From Oxytricha trifallax (lineage: Eukaryota > Ciliophora > Spirotrichea > Sporadotrichida > Oxytrichidae), in the NCBI GenBank assembly GCA_000711775.1, contig ARYC01001244.1:26304-90303 (forward strand): DNA of 64,000 nt, given 5' to 3'. The notes beneath the pieces were generated by a model. That model was not told the DNA's origin and did not search any database. It saw only the letters and a program-made list of their open reading frames with translations. The stretch's first letter is position 1. Each line of letters begins with the position of its first letter. The position numbers and the translations under genes are program-made. Below are positions 12,369 through 22,819 of this stretch, in pieces.

Positions 12369-12921
12369 TTGAGTAAAAATTGTTTAAAAAATCTGAATAT
12401 AAACGAATAATCAAGAACTTATTAAAATATATTTAATCATAATTTATTTAATCTAATTAAACACTACTCTATCTCGAAATTTTATTGATTTCGAGATAGA
12501 GTGCTATAAAATATAATTATTTACTCACATTGTTAAAGTTATTGACTAAATGTAATAATGTTTTAAGAAATTGAAAGTTTTTATTTTAAAATGCATTAAA
12601 GTTGATATTTATTAATTATGATGGATGAGTTTTTTTGATTATTTTTAAATATTTAGGTTTAATCAATATATTTTTATTAGATACTGAATTTACTATATTA
12701 TTTTAAAATATAATCTTTCAATTTCTTAAAACATTATTACATTTACTCACATTTTAACAATGTGAGTAAAAATTATATTTTAAAGCACTCTATCTCGAAA
12801 TCAATAAAATTCCGAGATAGAGAAGTGTTTAATTAGATTAAATAAATTATGATTAAATATATTTTAATAAATTCTTGATTATTCGTTTATATTCATATTT
12901 TTTAAACAATTTATACTCATT
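12369..12921. mobile_element. Large palindrome with long inverted arms (MITE-like)
   Basis: Two arms of roughly 220 bp face each other. The left arm starts TTGAGTAAAAATTGTTTAAA and the right arm ends with its near-reverse-complement TTTAAACAATTTATACTCAT. Matching inner blocks include CTCTATCTCGAAAT, TTACTCACATTGTTAAA and CTTTCAATTTCTTAAAACA. The central spacer of about 100 bp is AT-rich. Each arm has its own short inverted repeat (TCTCGAAAT / ATTTCGAGA). There is no coding capacity. I saw no second copy in the window, so MITE status rests on structure only. Confidence 0.7.
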
Positions 12922-12929
12922 ATCTATGT

Positions 12930-13200
12930 ATCAAGATCTCTGGCACGATGAACAGTGTATTCTAAGGTACCAACGCCTTCAGGGTTAGAGGTAACTAGAA
13001 GTAGGTTTCTTCACAAGGTACCGATATTCCAAGTTATGGCCCGAGATGACAAGAAGGCAGCTCGATATTTGTGGAGAGGCACACGGTGATTGAGACAGAT
13101 GTTTTCTATCATGAATGCTGCCCTGAGTTGTCAAAGTTTAGTACTGATGATCACATTACCTCGGTGGTCAAGCGGGCCGGTGTTATATGGTTGAATTAAA
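12930..13200 (+). pseudogene. Coding-like fragment, function unknown
   Basis: A plus-strand frame, open apart from one TGA near 13040, reads with balanced codon use (blocks SGTMNSVFQGTNAF and VFYHECCPELSKFSTDDH). Its last 65 bp form the outer part of the left arm of the palindrome at 13135-13609. The same coding-like bases therefore reappear inverted at about 13560-13607. No family recognised. Confidence 0.3.
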
Positions 13201-13609
13201 TATTTATTATACTGACTAACGAATTACTGTACAGTAACTGAGTACGTTAGTTATCGTTATTGATCATATAATTAATAAGTAATTATTGCTTTTATATATT
13301 CTTGTTTTAATTTATAATATGACTTTTTAAAAAGAATATATAATGCTATAGTTTATTAGGCTGTTTTATATTAAACTTTGCTTATTATATAATAAAAACA
13401 ATCACTAATAATATTATTATGAGATATAAAAACTTATTTTAATTAAGTTTTACTAATATTACTTATTTATTAAATGATCAATAACGATAAACTAACGTAT
13501 TCGATCACTGTACAGTGATTAGTTAGTCAGCATAATAAATATTTAAATTCAACCATATCACATCGGCCCGCTTAACCACCGTGGTAATGTGATCATCGGC
13601 TCTAAACTT
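13135..13609. repeat. Palindrome whose arms include coding-like sequence
   Basis: The left arm runs from about 13135 to 13285 and the right arm from about 13455 to 13609. Paired blocks: TGATCACATTACCTCGGTGG with CCACCGTGGTAATGTGATCA, AGCGGGCC with GGCCCGCT, TGTACAGTAA with TCACTGTACA, and ATAACGATAAACTAACG with its complement. Arm identity is imperfect, so the duplication is not recent. TBE A is inserted 21 bp beyond the right arm. Confidence 0.7.
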
Positions 13610-13736
13610 ATATAACTAAGGACTGGCATTCAAAACCACAAAACCCCTTCAGTAGTTTGATTGAATCTTTGACTGATAAAAGGTAGTTATTAATGCATGC
13701 TTTATTAGGGTTTATGTAAGGGATTAGAGTTTAAAT

Positions 13737-14792
13737 ATGAGTAATTTAAGCGAGTATATGCGAGATTTGGAGTCTGTATATGACAGTGAGTGTATAATGG
13801 TTTACTATTTAATTTATGATACGGATGTGATGAGTATATTGACTAACTCAAGCCTATTCTTTATTACACTTCTACCGCAAGGCTACTTCACAAATCGGCT
13901 GCGACTGTTAGATCCCACTGTCTATTTGCTCTGAATTTGATGAGATAGCTACTTAATTCTAAACATAAAAGACCTTCGAAATTTAAGCAGCATAATATTG
14001 ATTAACTTGTCAATGATAGGAATTTGAAATATTAGGCTCATTTCTCTATTGCCTAGAGGGCTGTAATGTTTCATCGCCAATTTCCTGAGCTTCACATCTC
14101 TGTTTAATCTATAGTAACATTTATAAAATGAAGGGTATATCAAACAAGACAGTCAACCGCATTAAAAGAGTGAATAATTTTAATGTTCCATTTTATAAGA
14201 ATAATCTAAATTATATATTTTATTAAATGCAGAGTGCTTAAGAGCATTGAACAAAATTTATCCATGCTAATGAAGCTGTATTTACGTTCAATACTTTTAT
14301 ATCAAGATTTTGGTATAAAGGTACAGTAATAGTGAAGTTTATGATAAAAATAATGAAGATTTAAACTCATGATATTCTTGGTGAAATTATTGATGATAAT
14401 TGGCTTGAGACTTATATTATTCACCCTCGCTCTTTTAAGACTGAAAATACATAAAGTTTTTGCAGTAACCGATAGATTAGTGACTTGAATAAAAAAATTT
14501 TCTCTTTGTTAATAACCTATCAGTGCACAAAATTAAAGACTCAAAGGAATATGAAAGGCTAAACATAACACCTGTATTTAATGTTCCTTACAGCCCTAGT
14601 TTAATGGTGGAGGCTACTGAAAGGGCACTACAAAAAAAACTTCTAGTGTACAATTTGATACATGACTTACCAATAGATACAGTAGACTTTATAAAGAGTG
14701 CTGCTATGAAAGTGAGTGATGAGAAAGTTAAGACGTGTGTGAGAAAAAGGAAATTTTGTGTTTATAATTAAGTATTAGATTTAAACGAATGA
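13737..14792 (+). pseudogene. TBE A transposase (DDE, Tc1/mariner type), degraded
   Basis: This is the counterpart of the 42-kDa TBE transposase. The order of conserved blocks matches copy C: ARLLHKSAATVRSHCL, then RAVMFHRQFPE, FIHANEAVFTFNTF, ETYIIHPRS, then NVPYSPS and LIHDLPIDTVD. The gene ends at a TGA (14790-14792) after CVYNQVLDLNE. The in-frame TAA in that string is shared with copy C and supports TAA as glutamine. Defects: at least three frame changes are needed. The first catalytic aspartate is asparagine (HANEA, codon 14269-14271, versus HADEA in C). The third catalytic glutamate region is scrambled after NVPYSP. Confidence 0.8.
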
Positions 14793-14799
14793 ATAAGTT

Positions 14800-15757
14800 C
14801 GCATATCAAATGAGCTTTTAAATGGGTTTGGCTTCTCTTTCTTTTATTCCTCTTACGGCTTGCTTGGTCCCATGTTTCTTCTCTTAGAGCCAGCTCCTGA
14901 ATCTATGTTCATCTCATCTGGCTTTTAAAAATCTTTGAAGAGTCTCTTACTTAATTCATGTTTTACTTGAGACTTCTCTCTCTCTGTTTAATTTGCTGCG
15001 CTCTTTCATCAAATAAATAGCAGTGCCAGGTTTTTCTATAAAGTTAGAAGTCTAAGCTTACTTGAGATGAATGGATGCTTCTGCAGTTCCTAGAGCCAGG
15101 TCTCGCTAATTTTAATTCCCTGCTTCTCTTTTTCTTCAGGAGAGATGCTATAGCGTTTCTTGTGAGCATCTTAAATAACTTCATTTATGTATTCAGGTTT
15201 CAAAATTCCAATGACACAAAAGAATAATTTTTTCTCTAACAACTTATTGGAGAGTTTTAGCTTAGAAAGTAGGTAAAGAGCGACATCTGGATCGCTCATA
15301 GCATCATCGTAGTGGTTTGTCACTGATATTTCTTAGTAGTGAGGTATCTCTATTATCCTAATATAATTAGTCTTAAAAAATTTTTTCTTCGCAAGTAAGG
15401 CTTTTTGGAATGAGATTTTAGTTCTCTCTTGATTTGCCAAGAACAATCCAACTATGGTTAATAAGTTAGTTGAAGGTAAATTCTTACCTTGCTAAACCAA
15501 GAATCTGTAGAAATCCTCTTTACTTCAAACTTTCCTATTAATTCTTGAGATTGAATTCGCTTCATTGAATCATTCATAGACTCAATTTGCTTCCTCTTAC
15601 TAGTAATGTTAATGCAATTTAAAATTATGGATATCCATTCTAAGTTTATTAAAATCTTACTACTAAATAGGGAGGACCTACTGGAGGTCAACCTTGAAAA
15701 GATATATGCGGAGAAGCATTGAAAAACTTGCTCCAAGTTTCACAGATTGATTTCCAT
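14800..15757 (-). pseudogene. TBE A '22-kDa' gene, degraded
   Basis: TBEs carry a second gene of unknown function. This minus-strand copy converges on the transposase and shares with copies B and C the C-terminal string KPNPFKSSFDM and an internal ESMNDSMKRIQSQELIG. Another shared block is the 'KKRYSIS' segment. Start is uncertain: the obvious ATG near 15757 is followed by a TGA within six codons, and B has the same arrangement, so translation probably uses another frame or an intron. Later frame changes indicate decay. Confidence 0.6.
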
Positions 15758-15780
15758 TTTTATCAAACTTTCTCCATTAA

Positions 15781-15985
15781 ATTGCTCCTAATAATGTTTA
15801 ATTATTTTAGGAGGTCCTCCAAATTAAGTTCAAACTTTATTAGGAGTTAAATTTTAAGGTTAAAACTTAATTAGGAGCATATTAAATTAAAAAATGTTTA
15901 ATAACTTTACCTCCAAATTAAGTTCAAACTTGATTTGGAGGACCTCCTAGATAAACAAAACTCCTTTAGGAGCATTTTAATTTAC
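15781..15985. repeat. TBE A intergenic inverted-repeat cluster
   Basis: Between the divergent 22-kDa and kinase genes lie repeated blocks in both orientations: GGAGGTCCTCC, CCAAATTAAGTTCAAACTT, CTCCTAATAATG, AAACTTAATTAGGAGC and CTCCTTTAGGAGC. Similar clusters occupy the same place in copies B and C. Position suggests a bidirectional control region, but function is inferred only from place and conservation. Confidence 0.6.
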
Positions 15986-16151
15986 TAAAATGTAATTTAT
16001 TCTCATAAAATATGTTAACTTACAGTCTTTTATGATGATTTATTTTTCTCAACTCTCAACAAAGACTACATCCAAGTGTCCAAAAATAATTATTATTGTA
16101 TTTCTGAATGGATTTTTTCATTATTATAATAAATTCTATCAGCAAACTAAA

Positions 16152-17584
16152 ATGTGCGCAAACCTCTTAAGAAGAGCGGCATTACTTGGATCAAGCCAAT
16201 AAAAATTACCATTCTAGCAAGCAAAAAAAGTAGAGACTAGTGATGCTTGTACTAAGATGGAGCCAACTTATGACAATTTTGACTCGTTTTATTTTGAGAT
16301 TTCAATCAAGGTTCAAAAATGAAATTCCCAAAGAGAAAGAGCAAGCAGTGGAGGAGGTAAAATAACCCATAATTGATCTTAAAATTTTATCAGCTAAAGT
16401 GTAGCATATTTGCAAAGACTGCAGTAAATCTTTCCTCTATAAGTCTACTTACAAGAGAGACTTGAGAGATATACACAACAACATACCTAGGTTATATCTC
16501 AAGCATCAAAAGAAGAATGGAAAGTATATCTGTGTGTTTTACAAGAAGCTTTACTCTCATACAAAAGACCTAAAAGTGTACCTAAAATAAAAGCACCACA
16601 TAAAAGCTTTGTGTTTATTCATGAAGAGACATGAAAGAGATTCCTCTATAAAGAGAGATCAAAAAATCCATTTGAGTCTCTTAGAGTCGAGGTATAGAAG
16701 TTAGTCAAAAAGAAGAAAGCAGTTAATAATTCTCCTGTCAAGAGATAAAAAAAATTATGGCAAGAATTGAGGTATGAAGACACAATCTTTAAAATTATTG
16801 ACATAGATTCTTGCCTAGAAGCTTCCTTACTCGCTCTTGAGGATCAAAATGAGAAGAGAGTCAATCATGGATGAGTATTTTGCCTACAAAATTTATCCAT
16901 TAAAGTACTTCCTTGCAGATGACTAGGTCTAAATGGAGTTTGCAAATGAGTATTACTCTCTTTAACAGGCAAAGTATAAAGAGTGTGGGCTTATAATATA
17001 GCTAGATGTCATTTTGCTTGGAAGAGACCATGTAGCTTTTAGGCTACCACTCCTTGAAATGACGAACTGAGAATTCTTATCTAACAACAGATGCCAAAGA
17101 CAAATTGCTAAATAGTTTAACAGATCGTTGAAGGAATTGATGAACTTCATAAGCTCGGGTATGTCCACAGAGACTTAAAACCTGAAAATACCTTTGAGAG
17201 TATACATTATTGATTTTAACAGAGCTCAAAGAGTGCAAGCCTCTGCTTTAGGCAATGTATTAGAAACTCCAGGTTATTCCCTAGAGAGAGAAGATTGATA
17301 GACGAAGACACTGCTTGAGATATATGGGCACTAATGACGATAATCATAGAGAGTAACATGCCAAGAAACGATTACTTTAGCTGTAAGAATGAGAAAGATT
17401 CTAAGCAGAGAATCAAGTAATGTTTAGATAAATAAAAGATTAATGGAGATCTAAGAGAGCTTGCCTACTCAACTATAATCAAGCCATAATAAAGATGCTG
17501 AAGTAACTATTGAGACTATTAAACACCCCCTGAAAAGATAAAGATCAGAGAACTGGCACAAGACTCTAAACTTATGTTTGTGTG
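16152..17584 (+). pseudogene. TBE A zinc-finger/protein-kinase gene, degraded
   Basis: This is the counterpart of the 57-kDa TBE protein. The ATG at 16152 starts MCANLLRRAALLGSSQQK, matching copy B. Two C2H2-type fingers follow (CKDCSKSFLYKST.., and a second starting YICVFYKKLYSHT that has lost one cysteine). A kinase-like half then carries HRDLKPEN (17166-17189), IDFN in place of DFG (DFN codons 17212-17220), and a GN..ETPGYS segment. The frame ends at TGA 17582-17584. The space between HRDLKPEN and DFN is shorter than in copy E, implying a small deletion. Other defects are a TGA after the N-terminal region (FEISIKVQK) and frame changes around 16.7 and 17.3 kb. TAA/TAG inside the fingers read as glutamine. 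Confidence 0.75.
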
Positions 17585-17743
17585 AAATATTTAGAAAAAT
17601 AGCTTTTTATACACGCTTAAATTACTAATTTTAAAACCATAAGCCTCTAAGTAAACCCTAATAAAACTCTATTAAAGAATGCATTAATTGTAATCTATAA
17701 TTAAAAAACTCAATCAAACTACTGAAAGTGTTTTTGGATTTTG

Positions 17744-17995
17744 ATTTTGATGGTTATGACGACCACGAAGGCATTGACCAAGTAACTCATCAGTTGGGAG
17801 TGGTGGTGGTCACTGCTCTATTACAACTTTAATAAACGAATTAATACTGAATTCATGCATTTTCAAAAGTGCCACGTGGTCACCGTGGTCATGGTTATAG
17901 TCACTACGGCCACGAGGTGAAAGAGGTTAGTTATGATTAGATGGATTTAGACTTCTTCAACTTTATATTTAGGTTTTTTTGGAGTCTATTGCGAG
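17744..17995 (+). pseudogene. Coding-like His/Gly-rich sequence at the TBE A insertion site
   Basis: Directly after the ATT duplication, the plus strand is open and reads FDGYDDHEGIDQVTHQ, later RGHRGHGYSHYGHEVKEV. If TBE A and one ATT are removed, the left flank (ITKDWH) joins this frame without a break. The element therefore seems to sit inside a former coding segment. No family recognised; low-complexity His/Gly stretches limit inference. Confidence 0.3.
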
Positions 17996-17999
17996 TGTA

Positions 18000-19180
18000 G
18001 GAATTTATTATTTACCATATTTGAACGTAGTCACAGTTGTTTCATTCCTAAAATAATTAAATCTTAGTCAAGTGGTTTTAGAACTATTGACCTGTTGGTT
18101 TTCTTTTCTGATAATTTTCTAGCAATAAATTTTATATGTATTTAGTTCCCAATATTTTTTGTTGATTTTTATTAGTTCAATAGTATATTCTTGAAGGTGA
18201 AAAGATACTTATTCTCTATATCATTTTATATGATGTCTCATTGCTTTTTGCTCGTATGTCTTATTAAATTATTTTTAATAATTGTAATTATATTATTTTA
18301 ATATATATTTATATTATATTTTATATTTTAAATAAAGACTTATTTAGAAATTGTGGTTCTTATCAATAATCTTCTTAATTCTTTAATATTTTAACTTCTT
18401 AAATTATCATAATAATACTATGATATGTTTATATAATAAAAATATAAATATATAGTTGTTAATTATACAATAGTATAAAAATATTTCTATTTTTAATGAA
18501 AAAATCAAAAATAATTGAGATAAACAAAAATGACTTTGTAAATATATTTCTATTGTCTTAGAATCAGATTTGTTATTAGATTATTTTTAATTAAATTAAG
18601 ATCATATTTAAATAAATAATTATGAGTTGTATAATAATCTCAATAATTATATTACTATAATAAATTTATAGATTTGAATTGTTTAAATGTTCTCAGAATA
18701 AATTTGTGAGAATGAGTACATCTCGAGAAGATATAAAATTCTTTCGAATTACATCACTCTTAAAGTTTTGATGATACAGTTTTGCTTTGACTAGTTCTTA
18801 AAATTTTATAGTTAAACTGAAAAAATTTATCATAGTTATCGCAAGAAATGGCTAAAGCATGAAAAGTAGTTAATGATATTAACATTTGAACAATTGCATA
18901 AGTAACTCACAGTTTCAAATACCTTTTAAAAAGTTTAGGATAAATTAATTTTAGATCGAGTTCCTTTAAAAAGTTCTTAAAGGAAAGGTTTTCCAAGAAA
19001 TTATTAAATAAAAGTGTAAATTTAATTTGAATAAAGTGTTAGATAAAATTAATTTAAATTTGATATAGTGATTTATTATTATAGATATTTTGTAGCATGA
19101 TTACGTTTAATTATAAATATATATATAGGGCCTCCATCCAAAATTGAAATCTACCAAATTAAACGGCATGTATTTAACAA
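18000..19180. other. AT-rich spacer, nothing supported
   Basis: Very AT-rich with no frame of coding character and no repeat shared with other parts of the window. Confidence 0.4.
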
Positions 19181-19189
19181 TTCTAGTAT

Positions 19190-19540
19190 AATTTATTATA
19201 TTTAAATTTTATTTCTAACTGTCAAAGATGTAAACTCCATTACATAGACCTCCAAGACCCCAGTGATGAGACGTAGAAGAGTACACCTTTCCATTCCAAG
19301 TATAACAGCCACCCCTTAGGACATGATAGTTGGGTCAACAGCAGCTTAAAGTGTAGGGATGGGACGAAATTGAAACATAGACATGATGCACATTAACCAT
19401 TGCTTCATTACAATCATTAACATCGGGCCAGAGTGGACCAGTAAACTAGAAAAGGCTAGCTATCATTTGACTATATCTTGCAAGAACTACATATTTAAAA
19501 ACTCTCTTGAAAGTAGATGTACCTGCTTAAGTATAAATAA
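19190..19540 (-). pseudogene. Coding-like patch, function unknown
   Basis: The minus strand reads TFKRVFKYVVLARYSQMIAS, then LWPDVNDCNEAMVNVHHVYV. After one TGA it reads NYHVLRGGCYTWNGKVYSS and HHWGLGGLCNGVYIFD. Codon use is balanced and Trp/Cys/Gly content is high, unlike random AT-rich DNA. The TGA in the middle suggests decay. I do not recognise the family. It is divergent from the MORN relic that starts at about 19.54 kb. Confidence 0.35.
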
Positions 19541-20700
19541 TGGGGCGTTTCTTGCAATCTAAGAGATCTTTATTATTTTTTGCATTATTTAAAGAATTAA
19601 TAGTGGATTCTTTAAAATCCAAAGAGATGAACTTTAGTAATGGTAGTAAAGAGACTATTGGGTACTGCCCGATCAAGCATCAACTCCATCACCATTTGTA
19701 TCTGATACTGTTCCCTTTGATACGAAGAAGTCAGAGTGAAACTCTGAAATGTCAAAGGACAAGGGAACACCATTAGACGAAGTATCAGTGAATATCTAAT
19801 CTTCAATGTGGGGCTCAAGAAATGTCTAGCTGGTCTATAGAAAGAAGTCTTTCGTCAACAGATGTCTTATCGTGCTATTTGAAAAATATACAGGTACCAC
19901 CTCTGCAACTAAGAGGAATTTTGAGCTAACATTAGAGGAGAGCGGCAGTAGCCTAAGGGAACGCAGCTTATATTTTAGAATATCTTCAACAGTACTATTC
20001 CCAAGTTCAGGAAATGTACAAAAGGCGTCTGGGTAAATTGTATAAGGTAGGCCAGATAAATAAAGATGCTTCTTATTTCAGCTCCCCAAGTAGTTGATTG
20101 TCTCGGACATTCCTCTGCCGTGAGATAGCTCCTGCTAATTCGAGTTGTGTCATGATCATTTTCATTCTTGAAATTGAGTAGGGACGTCTTTTGCAATAGT
20201 AAAATTTTCAAAAAGCCGAAATTCCCCAAGTATATCAATAAGTGTCCAAAATGATGGGGCTGAAAATTAACAATCAAAGCTATGCAGATTAAGAAGATCA
20301 ATCCAAGTACATTTTGATAACTGAAAATCGTAAGAAAAAGAACATCTCCCGTGAGTAAGCTGGTACAGGTACCGCCTAATGTCTCGATGGTGATATCTTT
20401 GATGGTGACTTCCAGGATGGTATTCGCGAAGGCAAAGGAAAGCATTTCTATGCTAGTTACGGCGATAAAAACGATGGAGAATGGAAATAAAACTTCTAAC
20501 ACGATTAAGTCAAATATCTTATAATGGAAAGGGTGACTACAATTAATATTGGGAGAATGGTCGCAGACATGGTTAAGGTGTATTCACATCACCGGACTAA
20601 GAGTGTTTTGATGAAATTGCTGAAATGATCAGAAATGATATTCACATATAAGACTACTATAGCGAGAAGGCACAGCCTTGATAAGACTTTTTCAAAATAT
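19540..20700 (+). pseudogene. MORN-repeat protein relic
   Basis: MORN repeats are short Tyr/Gly/Asn/Trp-rich units often found in membrane- or cytoskeleton-associated proteins. Near the 3' end the plus strand reads DGDFQDGIREGKGKHFYA, then YGDKNDGEWK, and in another frame YNGKGDYNQYWENGRRHGQG followed by VFTSPDQE. These are two to three MORN-like units. Upstream segments with coding character (SVNIQSSMWGSRNVQLVYRK; AAYILEYLQQYYSQVQEMYK) fall in different frames and are not a known domain. At least three frame changes and TGA codons separate the blocks. This is either a pseudogene or a gene broken by unrecognised eliminated segments. Confidence 0.5.
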
Positions 20701-20704
20701 ACAT

Positions 20705-22380
20705 TAGTAATTAAGATACATTAGTAATTAAGTTATTATTATAATCTTTATAAATGACAGTGAAATACATATTGGATTTTCATTTATTTTTCAGTTATCT
20801 TATTTTCTCATACTTTTATGAGAGAAAAATAATAAAATTAAAAACAGGGATATAAAAATTGAATCTTGATTTTGAATTCATTCTTTTGAATCTCATTTAA
20901 AATTCTTATATCTATTTAAATGGGAATAGAATACATTTCATAAAGTAGTCAATATTTACCATTAATAAATTATACTATATATAATATTAGTTAAGGGGGT
21001 TGTGTGATTAAATAATTCTATTTAAAATTTCAAAATATTAACAAATTAAATTGATTATCTCTTAATAATTTTACATTTTAACTTATTTGTTATATTTTTA
21101 TAACTTGCTTATGTTCTAGGATTACCAATAAAACATAAACTGTGTGTATTTAAATTAATTAAGGAACCAATATCTTTATTTTGTAATTCTGCTGATTCTA
21201 TTTAGACTTTTTCGTTTTACAATAGGAGTATTTTTGATTATTAAATTAAAAGTAAAAATTGTATATAATAAAAAATTTATAATAATAATAACAATTAAAT
21301 AGAAAGTGATCTCTCTCTATTATAATTTCTAGTTCTAATTATCTATTTTAGGTGAATAATTAAAACAACAGAAAGAATTTTAGGCTTAATAAAGCTAAAT
21401 TTATTAAATTCATATTCAAATAAAAGAGTAAAATTATTAGTATAAAGGTGATTGCTTAACTAATTAATATTTATTGATGAATAAAAAAACACATTTAAAT
21501 ATATTTAAAACATAATCTTTTAGAAAAATTGGGATTATTGAGATTTGAAACCTGATTAAACTAATTAATCTCGCCTGAATTACCATTTGAGCGTTCTGTA
21601 AATATCAAAATTCTGCTCTTTTATTTAAAACTTTACTATTACAAATTCAAAGTTCAGTTAACTAATTAATAATATGATTGTGAAATAGCAAGTTTGTGCT
21701 AGAATTTATAGAAGTAATTTTAAACTTAAGAGAAATCTACTTTATGAAAATTTCAAGAATTTATAAGATTTCAGTTAGTGAAATATTATAATAAACTCAG
21801 ATATTCCTATAATTATGAAATATACAATTAAAGTAATAAGAGTCATGCAGAGAGGCTACGATAGAGAATGAACTTGAATTTTTTATTCAACTATGTTTTT
21901 GATTAAATTATATAATATTAATAATATATTTCTTTCAAATTTCATTAGTAAATAATTGAATTTTAACTTAATTTATCACTATCTCTATTAACTAAAAGTC
22001 ATTTTTTGTATTATTTTTCTATCATCCTCTATTTTTCATAAAATTATACTCTTGGGGTTTTATAAATATTATTAAAAAAGAGTAAGCTGTTTAAATATAT
22101 TATAAATCTAGATTCATTATGGTCTCTATATTATTCATATTAATTTTTATATAATCTTTCCATTATATACTTTGATAAATTGGAATAGACTTAAAATACT
22201 ATTATTATTAGTGATAAAATAAATAATAATAATTTTATACAAAATATGAGTGAGTGATTTTTAAAATCCATAAAACTTTATATAAATTTTTGCCATCATA
22301 AGGCTTTGCAATTTTCAAACTGTGAAAACATCATCAATTTAATTAAGTAATTGCCTCTAAGCTTTTACTTATACTTTTTT
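20705..22380. other. AT-rich stretch, nothing supported
   Basis: I find no gene, no palindrome above background and no shared repeat here. Confidence 0.4.
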
Positions 22381-22390
22381 AATTTATATT

Positions 22391-22810
22391 ATGAATAGCC
22401 CCTCAGAACTTTCACTAGATCTTTAATTGATAAAGTAAAGGAAGAAGTTTTGAATAATTAATTCTTCGAAAATTTAAAGACATTCACTAAACTTATAGCC
22501 TTCAAAAATTCTACTAATATTTTCTTATATCTTTGAACTATCGTCATACCTTAGGCGACCTTACTCAGGAATAATAAATCCACAAAAAAATTTGAGAGTT
22601 CCATAAAGAATTAGAATATTGTTCCTCATTTTTTTCACTACAATAATTTTTGCCTAAAATATATGTATGACTCAGGATTATTTAGATTTCACCCTAAAAA
22701 TCTTGATAGATTTGAATCTAAAAGATATCCTTATGAAACTATCTTATAATTCTGGAATTTTTCTTACCAAGTGCTATAGCTGATGGTCCTTGAATATTAT
22801 AATTGACTTA
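22391..22810 (+). pseudogene. Weak coding-like patch, function unknown
   Basis: An ATG near 22391 begins MNSPSELSLDLQLIKQ before a TGA. Neighbouring frames then give EEVLNNQFFENLKTFTKLIA and, further on, YMYDSGLFRFHPKNLDRFES. The blocks are plausible protein sequence but need two or more frame changes. No family recognised. Confidence 0.2.
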
Positions 22811-22819
22811 TATTTTCGT

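Larger units (their letters stand above)
13631..17743. mobile_element. TBE transposon, copy A (complete, 4113 bp)
   Basis: TBE elements are Oxytricha germline transposons of about 4.1 kb with telomere-like ends and three genes. Here the left end is CAAAACCACAAAACCCC and the right end is the inverted equivalent ending GGATTTTG. ATT flanks both sides (13628-13630 and 17744-17746), matching the known ANT target. Terminal inverted repeats of roughly 100 bp share TTCAGTAGTTTGATTGA. Gene order is transposase (+), 22-kDa gene (-), then zinc-finger/kinase gene (+). All three genes carry frameshifts or TGA codons, so this copy looks inactive. Its ends and kinase sequence group it with copy B. Confidence 0.9.

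Noticed and set aside
12369..12921. Palindrome as a replication origin or somatic telomere site
   Set aside because: No telomere-repeat or origin feature is visible; structure alone fits a MITE-like element better.
15458..15736. Reading frame start at a TTG inside the TBE A 22-kDa gene
   Set aside because: Kept only as part of the gene. The TTG start is not supported because sequence shared with copy B extends upstream.
19975..20502. A 175-codon minus-strand open frame rich in hydrophobic residues
   Set aside because: The plus strand in this interval carries MORN-like units and other coherent segments. The minus frame lacks any family signature and looks like the antisense of that relic.
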